The notes under the pieces are model-generated. The model was not told the DNA's origin. It worked only from the letters and a program-made list of their open reading frames with translations, and did not search any database. Below, one piece after another: positions 1-6,186 of a stretch of 9,800 bases of DNA; the first letter of the stretch is position 1, and every line of letters begins with the position of its first letter. The translations under genes were made by a program, and so were the position numbers. This DNA is from Oscillospiraceae bacterium (GTDB taxonomy: Bacteria > Bacillota > Clostridia > Oscillospirales > Ruminococcaceae): assembly GCA_020024235.1 (NCBI GenBank), contig JAHHUA010000059.1, forward strand, positions 1-9,800. The letters run 5' to 3'.

Positions 1-2
1 CT

Positions 3-68
3 GTTTATGTAACAACAATGAATAGTATAGCTAATAGTGATATTATTAAAAGAACCAGTTTGAAATAA
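3..68 (+). CDS. Possible 3' end of an upstream gene (partial)
   Basis: One plus-strand frame is open from the window edge to a TAA at 66-68, giving about 21 residues ending ...NSIANSDIIKRTSLK. The other two plus frames hit stops by base 24. The fragment is too short to assign to a family, and an open stretch of this length in A+T-rich DNA could be chance. If it is real, the gene lies in the same orientation as the MocR regulator that starts 108 bases later, and no hairpin terminator separates them. Confidence 0.3.
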   Translation, partial: VYVTTMNSIANSDIIKRTSLK

Positions 69-176
69 TATAATAATATCAGATGTCCCCTAATTAAGTA
101 AAAAACGGCAATATTAAAGCAAATTATGATAAAATAGTATTTAATAAATTGTAAAAAAATATGAGGTGATTAAAAA

Positions 177-1583
177 ATGCTTACTTATAATATAAATAAG
201 AACAGTAAAACTCCTATTTATATGCAGATATATTCTTTTATTAAAGATGACATAACAGGAGGAATTATAACATATGGAGAAAAACTGCCCTCCAAACGCA
301 GTTTGGCTAAAAATTTAGATGTCAGTGTTATTACTGTAGAAAATGCCTATGGTCAGCTTATGAGTGAAGGTTATATAGAAAGCAAATCAAAAAAAGGGTA
401 TTTTGCCTGTAAAGTTGAACTTATTACAAAGCAAAAAGTACATATGGAAATTATCGAGCCAAAACCTTTTTTTGAGGAGAGAAAATATATAAATTTAAGC
501 CGGAATTCTGTATCAGCGGAGGATTTTCCTTTTTCCACTTGGTCAAAAATAGTGAGAAAAATTCTGTCAGAAAAAGATGAGGAACTTCTGACACAACAAA
601 ATTATAAAGGAAATACAGCCTTGAGAAAAGCCATAGCAGATTATCTTAGACAGTTTAAAGCCATAGATGTAAGCTATGAGCAGATTATAATAGGAGGCGG
701 TACAGAAAATTTATATTCTATGTCAGGAAATATTTTGGGGAAGGATTTATTGATAGGTATAGAAAATCCCGGTTATCATAAAATATCCAAAATTTACGAC
801 TATAATCATATACCATATTCCAGAATTGAAATGGATAGTAAGGGTATATCGGTGGAAGAACTGAGAAAAAGCAAAGCTGATATAGTGCATTTTTCTCCGT
901 CCCATCATTTTCCCAGTGGTATAACCACACCAATCGGCAGAAGAACAGAAATATTAAACTGGTGTTATGAAAAAGAGGGCAGATATATCATAGAAGATGA
1001 TTATGACAGCGAGTTTAGATTTAAGGCAAAGCCTATGCCGTCATTGTTTAGTATTGACAAAAGCAGCCGAGTTATATATATGAATACTTTTTCCAAATCC
1101 GTATCTCCGGCTGTCAGAATCGGCTATATGGTTTTACCTGAAAATTTGCTAAAAAAAGCCGATGAAGTTTTCGATTTTATGTCCAGTTCGGTGTCGGTTT
1201 TGGAACAGCTTACTATGGCGGAATTTATTAACGGAGGATATTTTGAACGACATATAAATAAAATGTCAAAGATATATAGGGGTAAAAGGGATATTATTGT
1301 TGAATATATAAAAAAATATTTCCATAGTGGTGATTTTAAAATTTTAGAAAAAAATGCAGGACTACATTTTGTGCTGAAATTAAAAACGGAAATTCCCGAC
1401 AGTATTATAAAGAAAAAAGCTGAAGAAAAAGGTGTTAAACTCAGTTTTTTATCGGAGTATTATTATGGAAAGGATGAAGAATCCTTACACAATCTTTTAA
1501 TTACTTATACAGGCATTAAACAGGAGGAAACCGAAATAGCTATAAAAGTTTTAAGCGATATTTTTTACAACAAATATGAATAA
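177..1583 (+). CDS. MocR/GabR-family transcriptional regulator (GntR winged helix fused to PLP aminotransferase fold)
   Basis: A 468-residue protein, the usual length for MocR regulators. Residues ~8-80 form a GntR winged helix-turn-helix (TPIYMQIYSFIKDDI..., then KLPSKRSLAKNLDVS and the wing EGYIESKSKKGYF). Residues ~110-465 form a class I/II aminotransferase-like effector domain. Visible PLP motifs are GGGTENLYS, ENPGYHKI, PSHHFPSG, IIEDDYDSEF (D274/D275, pyridine-nitrogen side) and NTFSKS, with K307 as the expected Schiff-base lysine; the cofactor site looks intact. Family members are cytoplasmic DNA-binding regulators that sense PLP or amino-compound adducts (GabR and PdxR are the models) and are not metabolic enzymes. 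The start is the ATG after GAGGTGA at 163-169, 7 bases away. The gene stands alone: no pdx, gab or membrane-protein partner is visible, so the regulated pathway is unknown. The family call is very secure. Confidence 0.93.
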   Translation: MLTYNINKNSKTPIYMQIYSFIKDDITGGIITYGEKLPSKRSLAKNLDVSVITVENAYGQLMSEGYIESKSKKGYFACKVELITKQKVHMEIIEPKPFFEERKYINLSRNSVSAEDFPFSTWSKIVRKILSEKDEELLTQQNYKGNTALRKAIADYLRQFKAIDVSYEQIIIGGGTENLYSMSGNILGKDLLIGIENPGYHKISKIYDYNHIPYSRIEMDSKGISVEELRKSKADIVHFSPSHHFPSGITTPIGRRTEILNWCYEKEGRYIIEDDYDSEFRFKAKPMPSLFSIDKSSRVIYMNTFSKSVSPAVRIGYMVLPENLLKKADEVFDFMSSSVSVLEQLTMAEFINGGYFERHINKMSKIYRGKRDIIVEYIKKYFHSGDFKILEKNAGLHFVLKLKTEIPDSIIKKKAEEKGVKLSFLSEYYYGKDEESLHNLLITYTGIKQEETEIAIKVLSDIFYNKYE

Positions 1584-1606
1584 ATTGTTAAAAAATAAAA
1601 AAACAC

Positions 1607-1635
1607 TTGCATTATTTATTTTTATCTGTTATCAT
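1607..1635 (+). promoter_or_regulatory. Sigma-A-type promoter of the GntR-ABC operon
   Basis: TTGCAT at 1607-1612 and TATCAT at 1630-1635 are separated by exactly 17 bases; each hexamer differs from its consensus at one position. The expected start of transcription is about 1642, inside the putative operator that follows, with a leader of about 50 bases before the GTG start. The upstream in-frame TTG at 1607 is the -35 element itself and is therefore not a translation start. Confidence 0.7.
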
Positions 1636-1636
1636 A

Positions 1637-1661
1637 ACTGTAGTAGAACAAATAGTACACT
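1637..1661 (+). promoter_or_regulatory. Putative YtrA-type operator overlapping the transcription start
   Basis: An imperfect dyad ACTGTA-N13-TACACT begins one base after the -10 hexamer. Its inner part, TGTAnTA...TAnTACA, is also symmetric. The B. subtilis YtrA repressor operator is known as AGTGTA-N13-TACACT; the right half here is identical, the left half differs by one base, and the spacing is the same. A repressor bound here would cover the transcription start, so the downstream GntR protein probably represses its own operon. The motif is seen in the sequence; the binding is inferred. Confidence 0.68.
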
Positions 1662-1690
1662 TAATACACGCTACAGAAAGGAGAGATAAA

Positions 1691-2077
1691 GTGTTTTTAG
1701 TTGATTTAAAAAGTCGGATACCGATCTACGAACAGCTCAAAAAGAAAACATTGGAGCTTATTATGTATGGAGTTTTACAGCCGGGGGATAAAATGCCATC
1801 TGTGCGAAGTCTTGCCACTGATTTAGGTATAAACCCCAACACAGTGCAAAAAGCCTATCAGGATATGGAAAAAGACGGAATAATTTATTCTGCATCAGGC
1901 AGAGGAAGTTTTATCTGTGAAGATGTGAAGGAAAAAACGCTTTATACCGATGAAACAATAGAAAATCTGTCAAAGGCAATTTATGAAGTTAGACTTTACG
2001 GTATGAAAAAAACTGAGGTCATCGAAATTGTAGAACAGGAGTACAAGAAGGGAGTAGGTTATGATACAAGTAAGTAA
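1691..2077 (+). CDS. GntR-family transcriptional repressor, YtrA subfamily
   Basis: A 128-residue regulator starting at GTG 1691, preceded by AAAGGAGAGA (1677-1686). An in-frame TTG at 1607 would add 28 residues, but that codon lies in the promoter and has no ribosome binding site. The N-terminus matches the subfamily pattern (RIPIYEQLKKK, residues 9-19). The helix-turn-helix is at ~31-62 (PGDKMPSVRSLATDLGINPNTVQKAYQ, written here in pieces: PSVRSLATDLGI and NPNTVQKAY), and the wing is at ~63-76 (GIIYSASGRGSFI). The remaining ~50 residues are a short helical dimerisation tail with no ligand domain, as is typical of YtrA. Its stop overlaps the ABC ATPase gene by 17 bases, so the two are translationally linked. 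It most likely represses this operon through the adjacent operator; B. subtilis YtrA is relieved by certain cell-wall antibiotics. The inducer here is unknown. Confidence 0.93.
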   Translation: MFLVDLKSRIPIYEQLKKKTLELIMYGVLQPGDKMPSVRSLATDLGINPNTVQKAYQDMEKDGIIYSASGRGSFICEDVKEKTLYTDETIENLSKAIYEVRLYGMKKTEVIEIVEQEYKKGVGYDTSK

Positions 2078-2960
2078 TTTGGTGAAAAAATTTGATGATT
2101 ATAATGCAGTTAATAATATGTCACTGTATTTTGATGATAATTCCATAACCGGATTGGTAGGAACCAATGGTTCCGGTAAATCCACTCTGTTAAGAAGCTT
2201 GGTGGGAGTATATAAACCTGACAGCGGCAGTATAAAAGTTGATGGAGAAGAAGTATTTGAAAACATGGATGCAAAATTGGAAATATTTTATGTATCTGAT
2301 GATATGTATTTTCCAAGCACATTGAATTTGGAACAGGTAGGTAAATTCTATAAATCTGTTTATCCAAAGTTTGATGAGGAAAAATTTAAATCACTTTTAA
2401 CTAAATTTCCCATTGACTCCAAGAAACGCACTTCAACTTATTCAAAAGGTATGTTCAGACAGGCGGCTTTGATTATTGCAGTAAGCTGCTGCCCTAAATA
2501 TTTGCTTTTGGACGAAGCTTTTGACGGACTTGACCCTGTTGTCAGAGTTGCGGTGAGAAAAGTTATTGCTGAGGAAGTAAGCCTTGGTAATATGTCTGTG
2601 ATTATAGCATCTCATAACCTCAGGGAACTGGAAGATCTTTGTGATACAGTTTGCATTATGCACCATGGTGAGTTAATTGTTAAAATTACTTCTCAGGAAA
2701 TCGGTGATCATTTCTGTAAAATTCAGGCGGCATTTAATGTAGTTCCGGAAAAAGAAAGACTTATGTTTAACAATGTGATGACAGTGGATATTCAGGGCAA
2801 AATTGCAACTATTGCCGCTAAATGCAAAGGGGAAGAAATAATCGAAAAATTAAATGATTTAAACCCTGTATTTACAGAATCTATGCCTATGTCATTGGAG
2901 GAAGTATTTATCTACGAAATGGAGGCGATTGGTTATGACTACAATAAAATCATATTCTAA
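2061..2960 (+). CDS. ABC transporter ATP-binding protein (YtrB/CcmA-like exporter type)
   Basis: A 299-residue nucleotide-binding subunit of a membrane exporter, acting on the cytoplasmic face. Walker A is GTNGSGKST (34-42), Walker B is LLLDEAF (148-154) followed by the D-loop GLDP (156-159), and the switch histidine is H185 in IIASHN. The ABC signature is the variant YSKGMFRQ (127-134) rather than LSGGQ, and the Q-loop glutamine region reads FYVSDDMYFP (76-85) with no glutamine. Both variants are familiar in this GntR-linked exporter group, so they do not by themselves suggest inactivity. Residues ~215-299 form a C-terminal accessory region. The start ATG has AAGGGAG at 2048-2054, 6 bases upstream. 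The gene overlaps the repressor upstream (17 bases) and the permease downstream (26 bases), so the three are one transcription unit. The substrate cannot be read from the sequence. Confidence 0.93.
   Translation: MIQVSNLVKKFDDYNAVNNMSLYFDDNSITGLVGTNGSGKSTLLRSLVGVYKPDSGSIKVDGEEVFENMDAKLEIFYVSDDMYFPSTLNLEQVGKFYKSVYPKFDEEKFKSLLTKFPIDSKKRTSTYSKGMFRQAALIIAVSCCPKYLLLDEAFDGLDPVVRVAVRKVIAEEVSLGNMSVIIASHNLRELEDLCDTVCIMHHGELIVKITSQEIGDHFCKIQAAFNVVPEKERLMFNNVMTVDIQGKIATIAAKCKGEEIIEKLNDLNPVFTESMPMSLEEVFIYEMEAIGYDYNKIIF
2921..2925 (+). promoter_or_regulatory. Ribosome binding site that decides the permease start
   Basis: GGAGG lies 9 bases before ATG 2935 but only 3 bases before the in-frame TTG at 2929. 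The spacing favours the ATG, which shortens the protein by two residues. Confidence 0.7.
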
Positions 2961-5094
2961 CGGACAATTATTTTTGTCAACTTACAAAAACACATTATAT
3001 AAAATTAAATGGGCAGCATTAATGTATTTAATTTTTTCATTTATCATTTATCCGGGAATGTATATGTCATCTGTAAAAAGAATTTTAATATATAATGAAA
3101 ACGGTGTTTTAACAAAAGATTATATTGAAAATATGTTTTGTGGACAGGGAAATGTTTATACGCAACCCTCAAATATATTGTATATGCTTTTAATTATAGT
3201 TGTAGCAATGCTTCTTGGTATTATTGTAAACAACTATATGCACAATAAAAAACAAATTGATGTTTACCACGCTTTACCTGTAAAAAGAGAGATTATGATG
3301 TCAGCAAATTATGCCGCTGTGGCTACTGTTATGATAGTGCCTGTAATAATCTGCTATTTAAGTGTGGTTGGCATTAACGGTTTCTCAAATATTTATTTAA
3401 TGAAAACCGGATGTGAATTAGGAATTTCAACCACAGGAGTAATTTTACTTGAAATGGTAAGAATGATAATTTATATTCTGTCATTCCTGTCCATTATATT
3501 CCTAAGCTGTGTATGTGCAAATACAACATTTGATGCTGTAATTTTTTCAGTGTCATTGTCAGAAATTGTACCATTGACAATTATGCTTTCAAATTTGATT
3601 CTGACAACGTTTGTAAAAGGCTATACACTAAATCAGAATTTCTTTGGAAAAGGAGTTCTCAGCTCACCTATAAATATGATTTTTGTATCTGTAGTAGGTA
3701 AATCAAATGATTATATCAGTTCCGATCTTTTTAAAAATATAAATATCATGACTTATGTTTGGGCTGTTTTGGCAATAGTATTCTTTGCTGCTGCATTAAT
3801 AATATACAAAAAAAGAAAAAGCGAAATTGCTCAAAGCTCCGATATTTCCGGATTTGTATATAAACTTGTTATGACTGTAGGAGTATTCGGTATAGCTTCT
3901 GTTTCTGCTATAATTACATCTTCAATGTCAGGAAAACAATATACAAGCATTATGACAATTATTTTTGCAGGAATTTACGGATTTTTATACTACTTTATTT
4001 TACAGGGGATTTTTACCCGCAGCATGAAACTTAAAATAACAAATCATGTAGTTTTGATACTTTGTATTTTGGCAGCTCCTTTGTTTATGGTATTGGCTCG
4101 CACAGGCTGGTTTGGATATGAAAGCTATATTCCTAATCCCGAAAAGATTAAATCTGCAAATATAGATTATTATGGAGTTTATCGAAATGAAGGTGTAATA
4201 AATAGTGAAACCGGTGTATCACTGAATCATAAACCAATTAAGTACACAAGTGAAAATGAAAAAGAAATAATTATAACAATTCATAAAACAATTTTGGAAA
4301 ATCTGCATGTAAGGAATGATGATGAAAATTCTAAGTATCTTAATTGCACTATTGAATATGAATTAAAAAACGGAAAAACCGTAACAAGAAATTATTTTGA
4401 ATATATTCCAAAAGATATGTATAAAAAACTCATGCTGTTAAATGAAAGCCCGGAATTAAAAAAACAAAAATGTAATGTGTTTATAGCTCCTGTAGAACAG
4501 ATTGAAGATGTGCAGATTACAACAGGTTATGGAGAAAATATTGAATTATTGGAAAAATATAAAACCAAAGAAAATTATGAAATGTTAATTCAGGCTATAA
4601 AAAATGATATGTTAGCAGAAACATTAAATGATTTGACAGAACACAGAGGAGCATATATATGCCATATTTATCTCGACTATGAAATAAAGGACTTCATATA
4701 TTCATCACCCGGATATATAATCACCGATAAATATGTGAATACTCTGGCTGCATTAAAAGAAATGGGTATTGACTTATCTGATAAAAAAGAGCCACCACAA
4801 GACTGTAAAATTGATATACAGGCTCCCGGTTATTTTGAAAATAGGTTTATACAATCAAATATCGATTACTATTCCGAGGGTGCCTACAATGAAGATAATT
4901 CTTTCTGCACTGTTACAGATCCTGAATTAATAAAAGAAATTTTGGAAAATGCAATTATTGCTGATGCGGATTTTAATGGCCCTTTGTGTTATATCACAAT
5001 AAAGAAAGGTTATGGAACAGCTAATTATTTTATCTATCCCGACAATTTACCCAAGGAAGTAAAAGATCAGCTTAATTCACATTATGTAGGCTAA
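2935..5094 (+). CDS. Large ABC-2-like permease with extracytoplasmic C-terminal domain
   Basis: A 719-residue membrane subunit that partners the preceding ATPase. About nine hydrophobic segments can be picked out near residues 26-44, 81-100, 126-147, 168-195, 200-227, 273-291, 309-329, 337-360 and 370-388. The hydrophilic remainder (~389-719) contains no further membrane span. With the N-terminus inside, nine spans put this ~330-residue domain outside the membrane. A cytoplasmic loop motif, DVYHALPVKRE (about 109-119), is typical of Bacillota ABC-2 permeases that sit beside YtrA regulators and probably contacts the ATPase. The architecture resembles the group annotated as DUF6449-type permeases; I cannot confirm that without a profile search. 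No substrate-binding lipoprotein is encoded, which argues for export or sensing rather than import. The substrate is unknown. The exact number of spans is estimated by eye. Confidence 0.85.
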   Translation: MTTIKSYSNGQLFLSTYKNTLYKIKWAALMYLIFSFIIYPGMYMSSVKRILIYNENGVLTKDYIENMFCGQGNVYTQPSNILYMLLIIVVAMLLGIIVNNYMHNKKQIDVYHALPVKREIMMSANYAAVATVMIVPVIICYLSVVGINGFSNIYLMKTGCELGISTTGVILLEMVRMIIYILSFLSIIFLSCVCANTTFDAVIFSVSLSEIVPLTIMLSNLILTTFVKGYTLNQNFFGKGVLSSPINMIFVSVVGKSNDYISSDLFKNINIMTYVWAVLAIVFFAAALIIYKKRKSEIAQSSDISGFVYKLVMTVGVFGIASVSAIITSSMSGKQYTSIMTIIFAGIYGFLYYFILQGIFTRSMKLKITNHVVLILCILAAPLFMVLARTGWFGYESYIPNPEKIKSANIDYYGVYRNEGVINSETGVSLNHKPIKYTSENEKEIIITIHKTILENLHVRNDDENSKYLNCTIEYELKNGKTVTRNYFEYIPKDMYKKLMLLNESPELKKQKCNVFIAPVEQIEDVQITTGYGENIELLEKYKTKENYEMLIQAIKNDMLAETLNDLTEHRGAYICHIYLDYEIKDFIYSSPGYIITDKYVNTLAALKEMGIDLSDKKEPPQDCKIDIQAPGYFENRFIQSNIDYYSEGAYNEDNSFCTVTDPELIKEILENAIIADADFNGPLCYITIKKGYGTANYFIYPDNLPKEVKDQLNSHYVG

Positions 5095-5107
5095 ACTCAA
5101 AATTTTA

Positions 5108-5202
5108 TTTGAAATATATTATAAGTTCTTCTTAAAATACTAAAGTTTTACAAAAATATGTCGATATATGTATCAAAGGGAAATAAACTAATATATTTCA
5201 AA
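5108..5202. repeat. 14-bp perfect inverted repeat flanking the sigma-28 promoter
   Basis: TTTGAAATATATTA at 5108-5121 is the exact reverse complement of TAATATATTTCAAA at 5189-5202, with 67 bases between. In RNA the pairing could continue past one A-A mismatch: bases 5101-5106 (AAUUUU) can pair, partly by G-U wobbles, with 5204-5209 (GGAGUU), which covers the Shine-Dalgarno sequence of the next gene. The left arm lies upstream of the sigma-28 promoter and would be present only in transcripts entering from the ABC operon. The repeat is certain; any function is inferred. Confidence 0.6.
5141..5167 (+). promoter_or_regulatory. Sigma-28 (FliA/SigD) flagellar-type promoter
   Basis: TAAAGTTT at 5141-5148, an 11-base spacer, then GTCGATAT at 5160-5167. 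The enterobacterial FliA consensus is TAAAGTTT-N11-GCCGATAA and the Bacillus SigD form is TAAA-N~15-GCCGATAT, so only one core position (T for C) deviates from the Bacillus -10, and the spacing is exact. Transcription should start near 5174, giving a leader of about 40 bases to the ATG at 5216. No good sigma-A promoter was found in the same interval; TTTACA at 5147-5152 has no matching -10 at 16-18 bases. Confidence 0.8.
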
Positions 5203-5215
5203 AGGAGTTGTTTAT

Positions 5216-5920
5216 ATGAATATGAATGGTATTACAGCAGGTATGTCAAAAGTTGATGTTAAAGCTCAGATAAAAGCTGCAAAACCTGAAAAAATGTCAG
5301 CAGAAGAAAGAAAAGCTTTGGTTAGCGATTTGAAAGCTCAACAAGCTAAACAGGATAATTTCTTTCTTACAAATATGAATGCTTCAATGCCTAATACTTA
5401 TAGCAAACCTATACCCGCAGCAGCACTGACACCTGCAAAAACGTCATCAGCAGATAACAAAGACCAGCTGGGTGTAAGCGGAGTTAAGCTTCCTGCTTTG
5501 GCACAACAGAAATTAAATGAGTTTAACAACCTTATCACTTCAATGTTTGGCACACAGGACAATATGTATGCTATGGCTCAGGGAAAAATTGATTTTTCTA
5601 AGTTCACCACAGAGGATATTGAAAAAGCTAAAAAATCTTTGGAACCGGGCGGAGAATTTTCTGTTGATGCAGTAGCTACCAGAATTATGGATATGGCAAA
5701 AGCTCTCAGCGGCGGTGATGAAAGCAAAATTGCCCTTCTCAGAGGTGCAGTAGCTAAAGGCTTTGCTGCAGCAGGTGTAGTTGTGGGCGGAACCAAAAAA
5801 CTTCCTGATATTTGCCATGACACATTTGATGAGGTTATGTCCCGCTTTGACAAATGGGAAGGTATAGATAATAAAACTGAAGATAAATCCGATAAAACCA
5901 CTGAAGCTGCTGAAAAATAA
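5216..5920 (+). CDS. Uncharacterised protein, probable sigma-28-dependent (motility-associated)
   Basis: A 234-residue protein with no signal peptide or membrane segment, so probably cytoplasmic. Residues ~1-50 are charged and helix-prone. Residues ~55-90 are a Pro/Ala/Ser/Thr-rich linker. Residues ~92-212 look like a folded domain, with the motifs MAKALSGGDESKI (160-172), AVAKGFAAAG (178-187), a GG at 191-192 and KLPDICHDTFDEVMSRFD (195-212). The last ~20 residues are a charged Lys/Asp/Glu/Thr tail. I recall the ALSGGD...KGF...LP.I...T.D.VM..F pattern from conserved hypothetical proteins of flagellated bacteria, but no function is known to me. The start ATG follows AAAGGAG (5201-5207) at 8 bases; a second ATG two codons on is less well spaced. 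The gene is followed at 15 bases by the FlxA-like gene and preceded by a sigma-28 promoter, which together suggest expression with late flagellar genes. Confidence 0.82.
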   Translation: MNMNGITAGMSKVDVKAQIKAAKPEKMSAEERKALVSDLKAQQAKQDNFFLTNMNASMPNTYSKPIPAAALTPAKTSSADNKDQLGVSGVKLPALAQQKLNEFNNLITSMFGTQDNMYAMAQGKIDFSKFTTEDIEKAKKSLEPGGEFSVDAVATRIMDMAKALSGGDESKIALLRGAVAKGFAAAGVVVGGTKKLPDICHDTFDEVMSRFDKWEGIDNKTEDKSDKTTEAAEK

Positions 5921-5935
5921 AAGGAGGATTAACTA

Positions 5936-6139
5936 ATGGGTATAGAAATTTCATCTGTAAACAGAATTGATCCTGTCAGAAAAATCGAGGGAAGTTCCCA
6001 AGATGATAAAATTAAGCGGTTGAAAACAGAAATTGAAAGAATTAAACAAAATAAAATTCTTTCCGAAGATGAAAAAAATCGCCGTATAAAAAATCTGGAA
6101 AAACAAATAAAAAATCTTGAAATGCAAAAAACTCATTAA
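5936..6139 (+). CDS. Small coiled-coil protein, FlxA-like
   Basis: A 67-residue, highly charged protein. Residues ~24-65 form two heptad-like helices (DDKIKRLKTEIERIKQ and RRIKNLEKQIKNLEMQ) joined by NKILSEDEK (39-47). This helix, NK.LSEDEK, helix, LEKQI layout is characteristic of the FlxA-like family as I know it from Bacillota. E. coli flxA is a classic FliA-dependent gene of unknown function, which fits the sigma-28 promoter upstream. The ATG is preceded by the near-perfect AAGGAGGA (5921-5928), which begins at the base after the stop codon of the upstream gene, so the two are co-transcribed. The gene ends two bases before the shared terminator hairpin. It is short but convincingly coding because of the ribosome binding site, spacing and heptad pattern. 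The family call is moderate; the role is unknown. Confidence 0.8.
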   Translation: MGIEISSVNRIDPVRKIEGSSQDDKIKRLKTEIERIKQNKILSEDEKNRRIKNLEKQIKNLEMQKTH

Positions 6140-6140
6140 T

Positions 6141-6183
6141 AAAAAATCCCGATTATCATTTATTGTGATAATCGGGATTTTTT
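6141..6183. terminator. Bidirectional intrinsic terminator between convergent operons
   Basis: The arms at 6141-6158 and 6166-6183 are perfect 18-base reverse complements around a 7-base loop (TTTATTG). The GC-containing core is ATCCCGATTATCA, with six As at the left end and six Ts at the right end, so it provides a U-tract on either strand. It serves the FlxA-like gene on the plus strand and the glycosyltransferase gene on the minus strand, whose stop codon is only 3 bases away. Confidence 0.93.
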
Positions 6184-6186
6184 CTG

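Noticed and set aside
69..135. Possible promoter for the MocR gene: TATAAT at 69-74, TATGAT at 125-130 and TAAAAT at 130-135
   Set aside because: None has a recognisable -35 hexamer at 16-18 bases, and such -10-like strings are expected by chance in this A+T-rich stretch.
112..146. 7-bp inverted repeat TATTAAA-N21-TTTAATA upstream of the MocR gene, a possible operator
   Set aside because: It is short, made only of A and T, and MocR regulators more often use direct repeats, so chance is the simpler explanation.
1607..1690. A longer N-terminus for the YtrA-type repressor from TTG 1607
   Set aside because: The codon is the -35 element of the promoter, has no ribosome binding site, and the extra 28 residues do not fit the family; GTG 1691 has a strong one.
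2061..2960. Possibly inactive ABC ATPase because of YSKGM in place of LSGGQ and a missing Q-loop glutamine
   Set aside because: Walker A, Walker B and the switch histidine are intact, and these variants are common in GntR-linked exporter ATPases.
5540..5901. Two minus-strand open frames (92 and 107 residues) opposite the 234-residue gene
   Set aside because: They overlap each other and a well-supported gene, have no convincing ribosome binding site, and their compositions look like antisense of the real frame.
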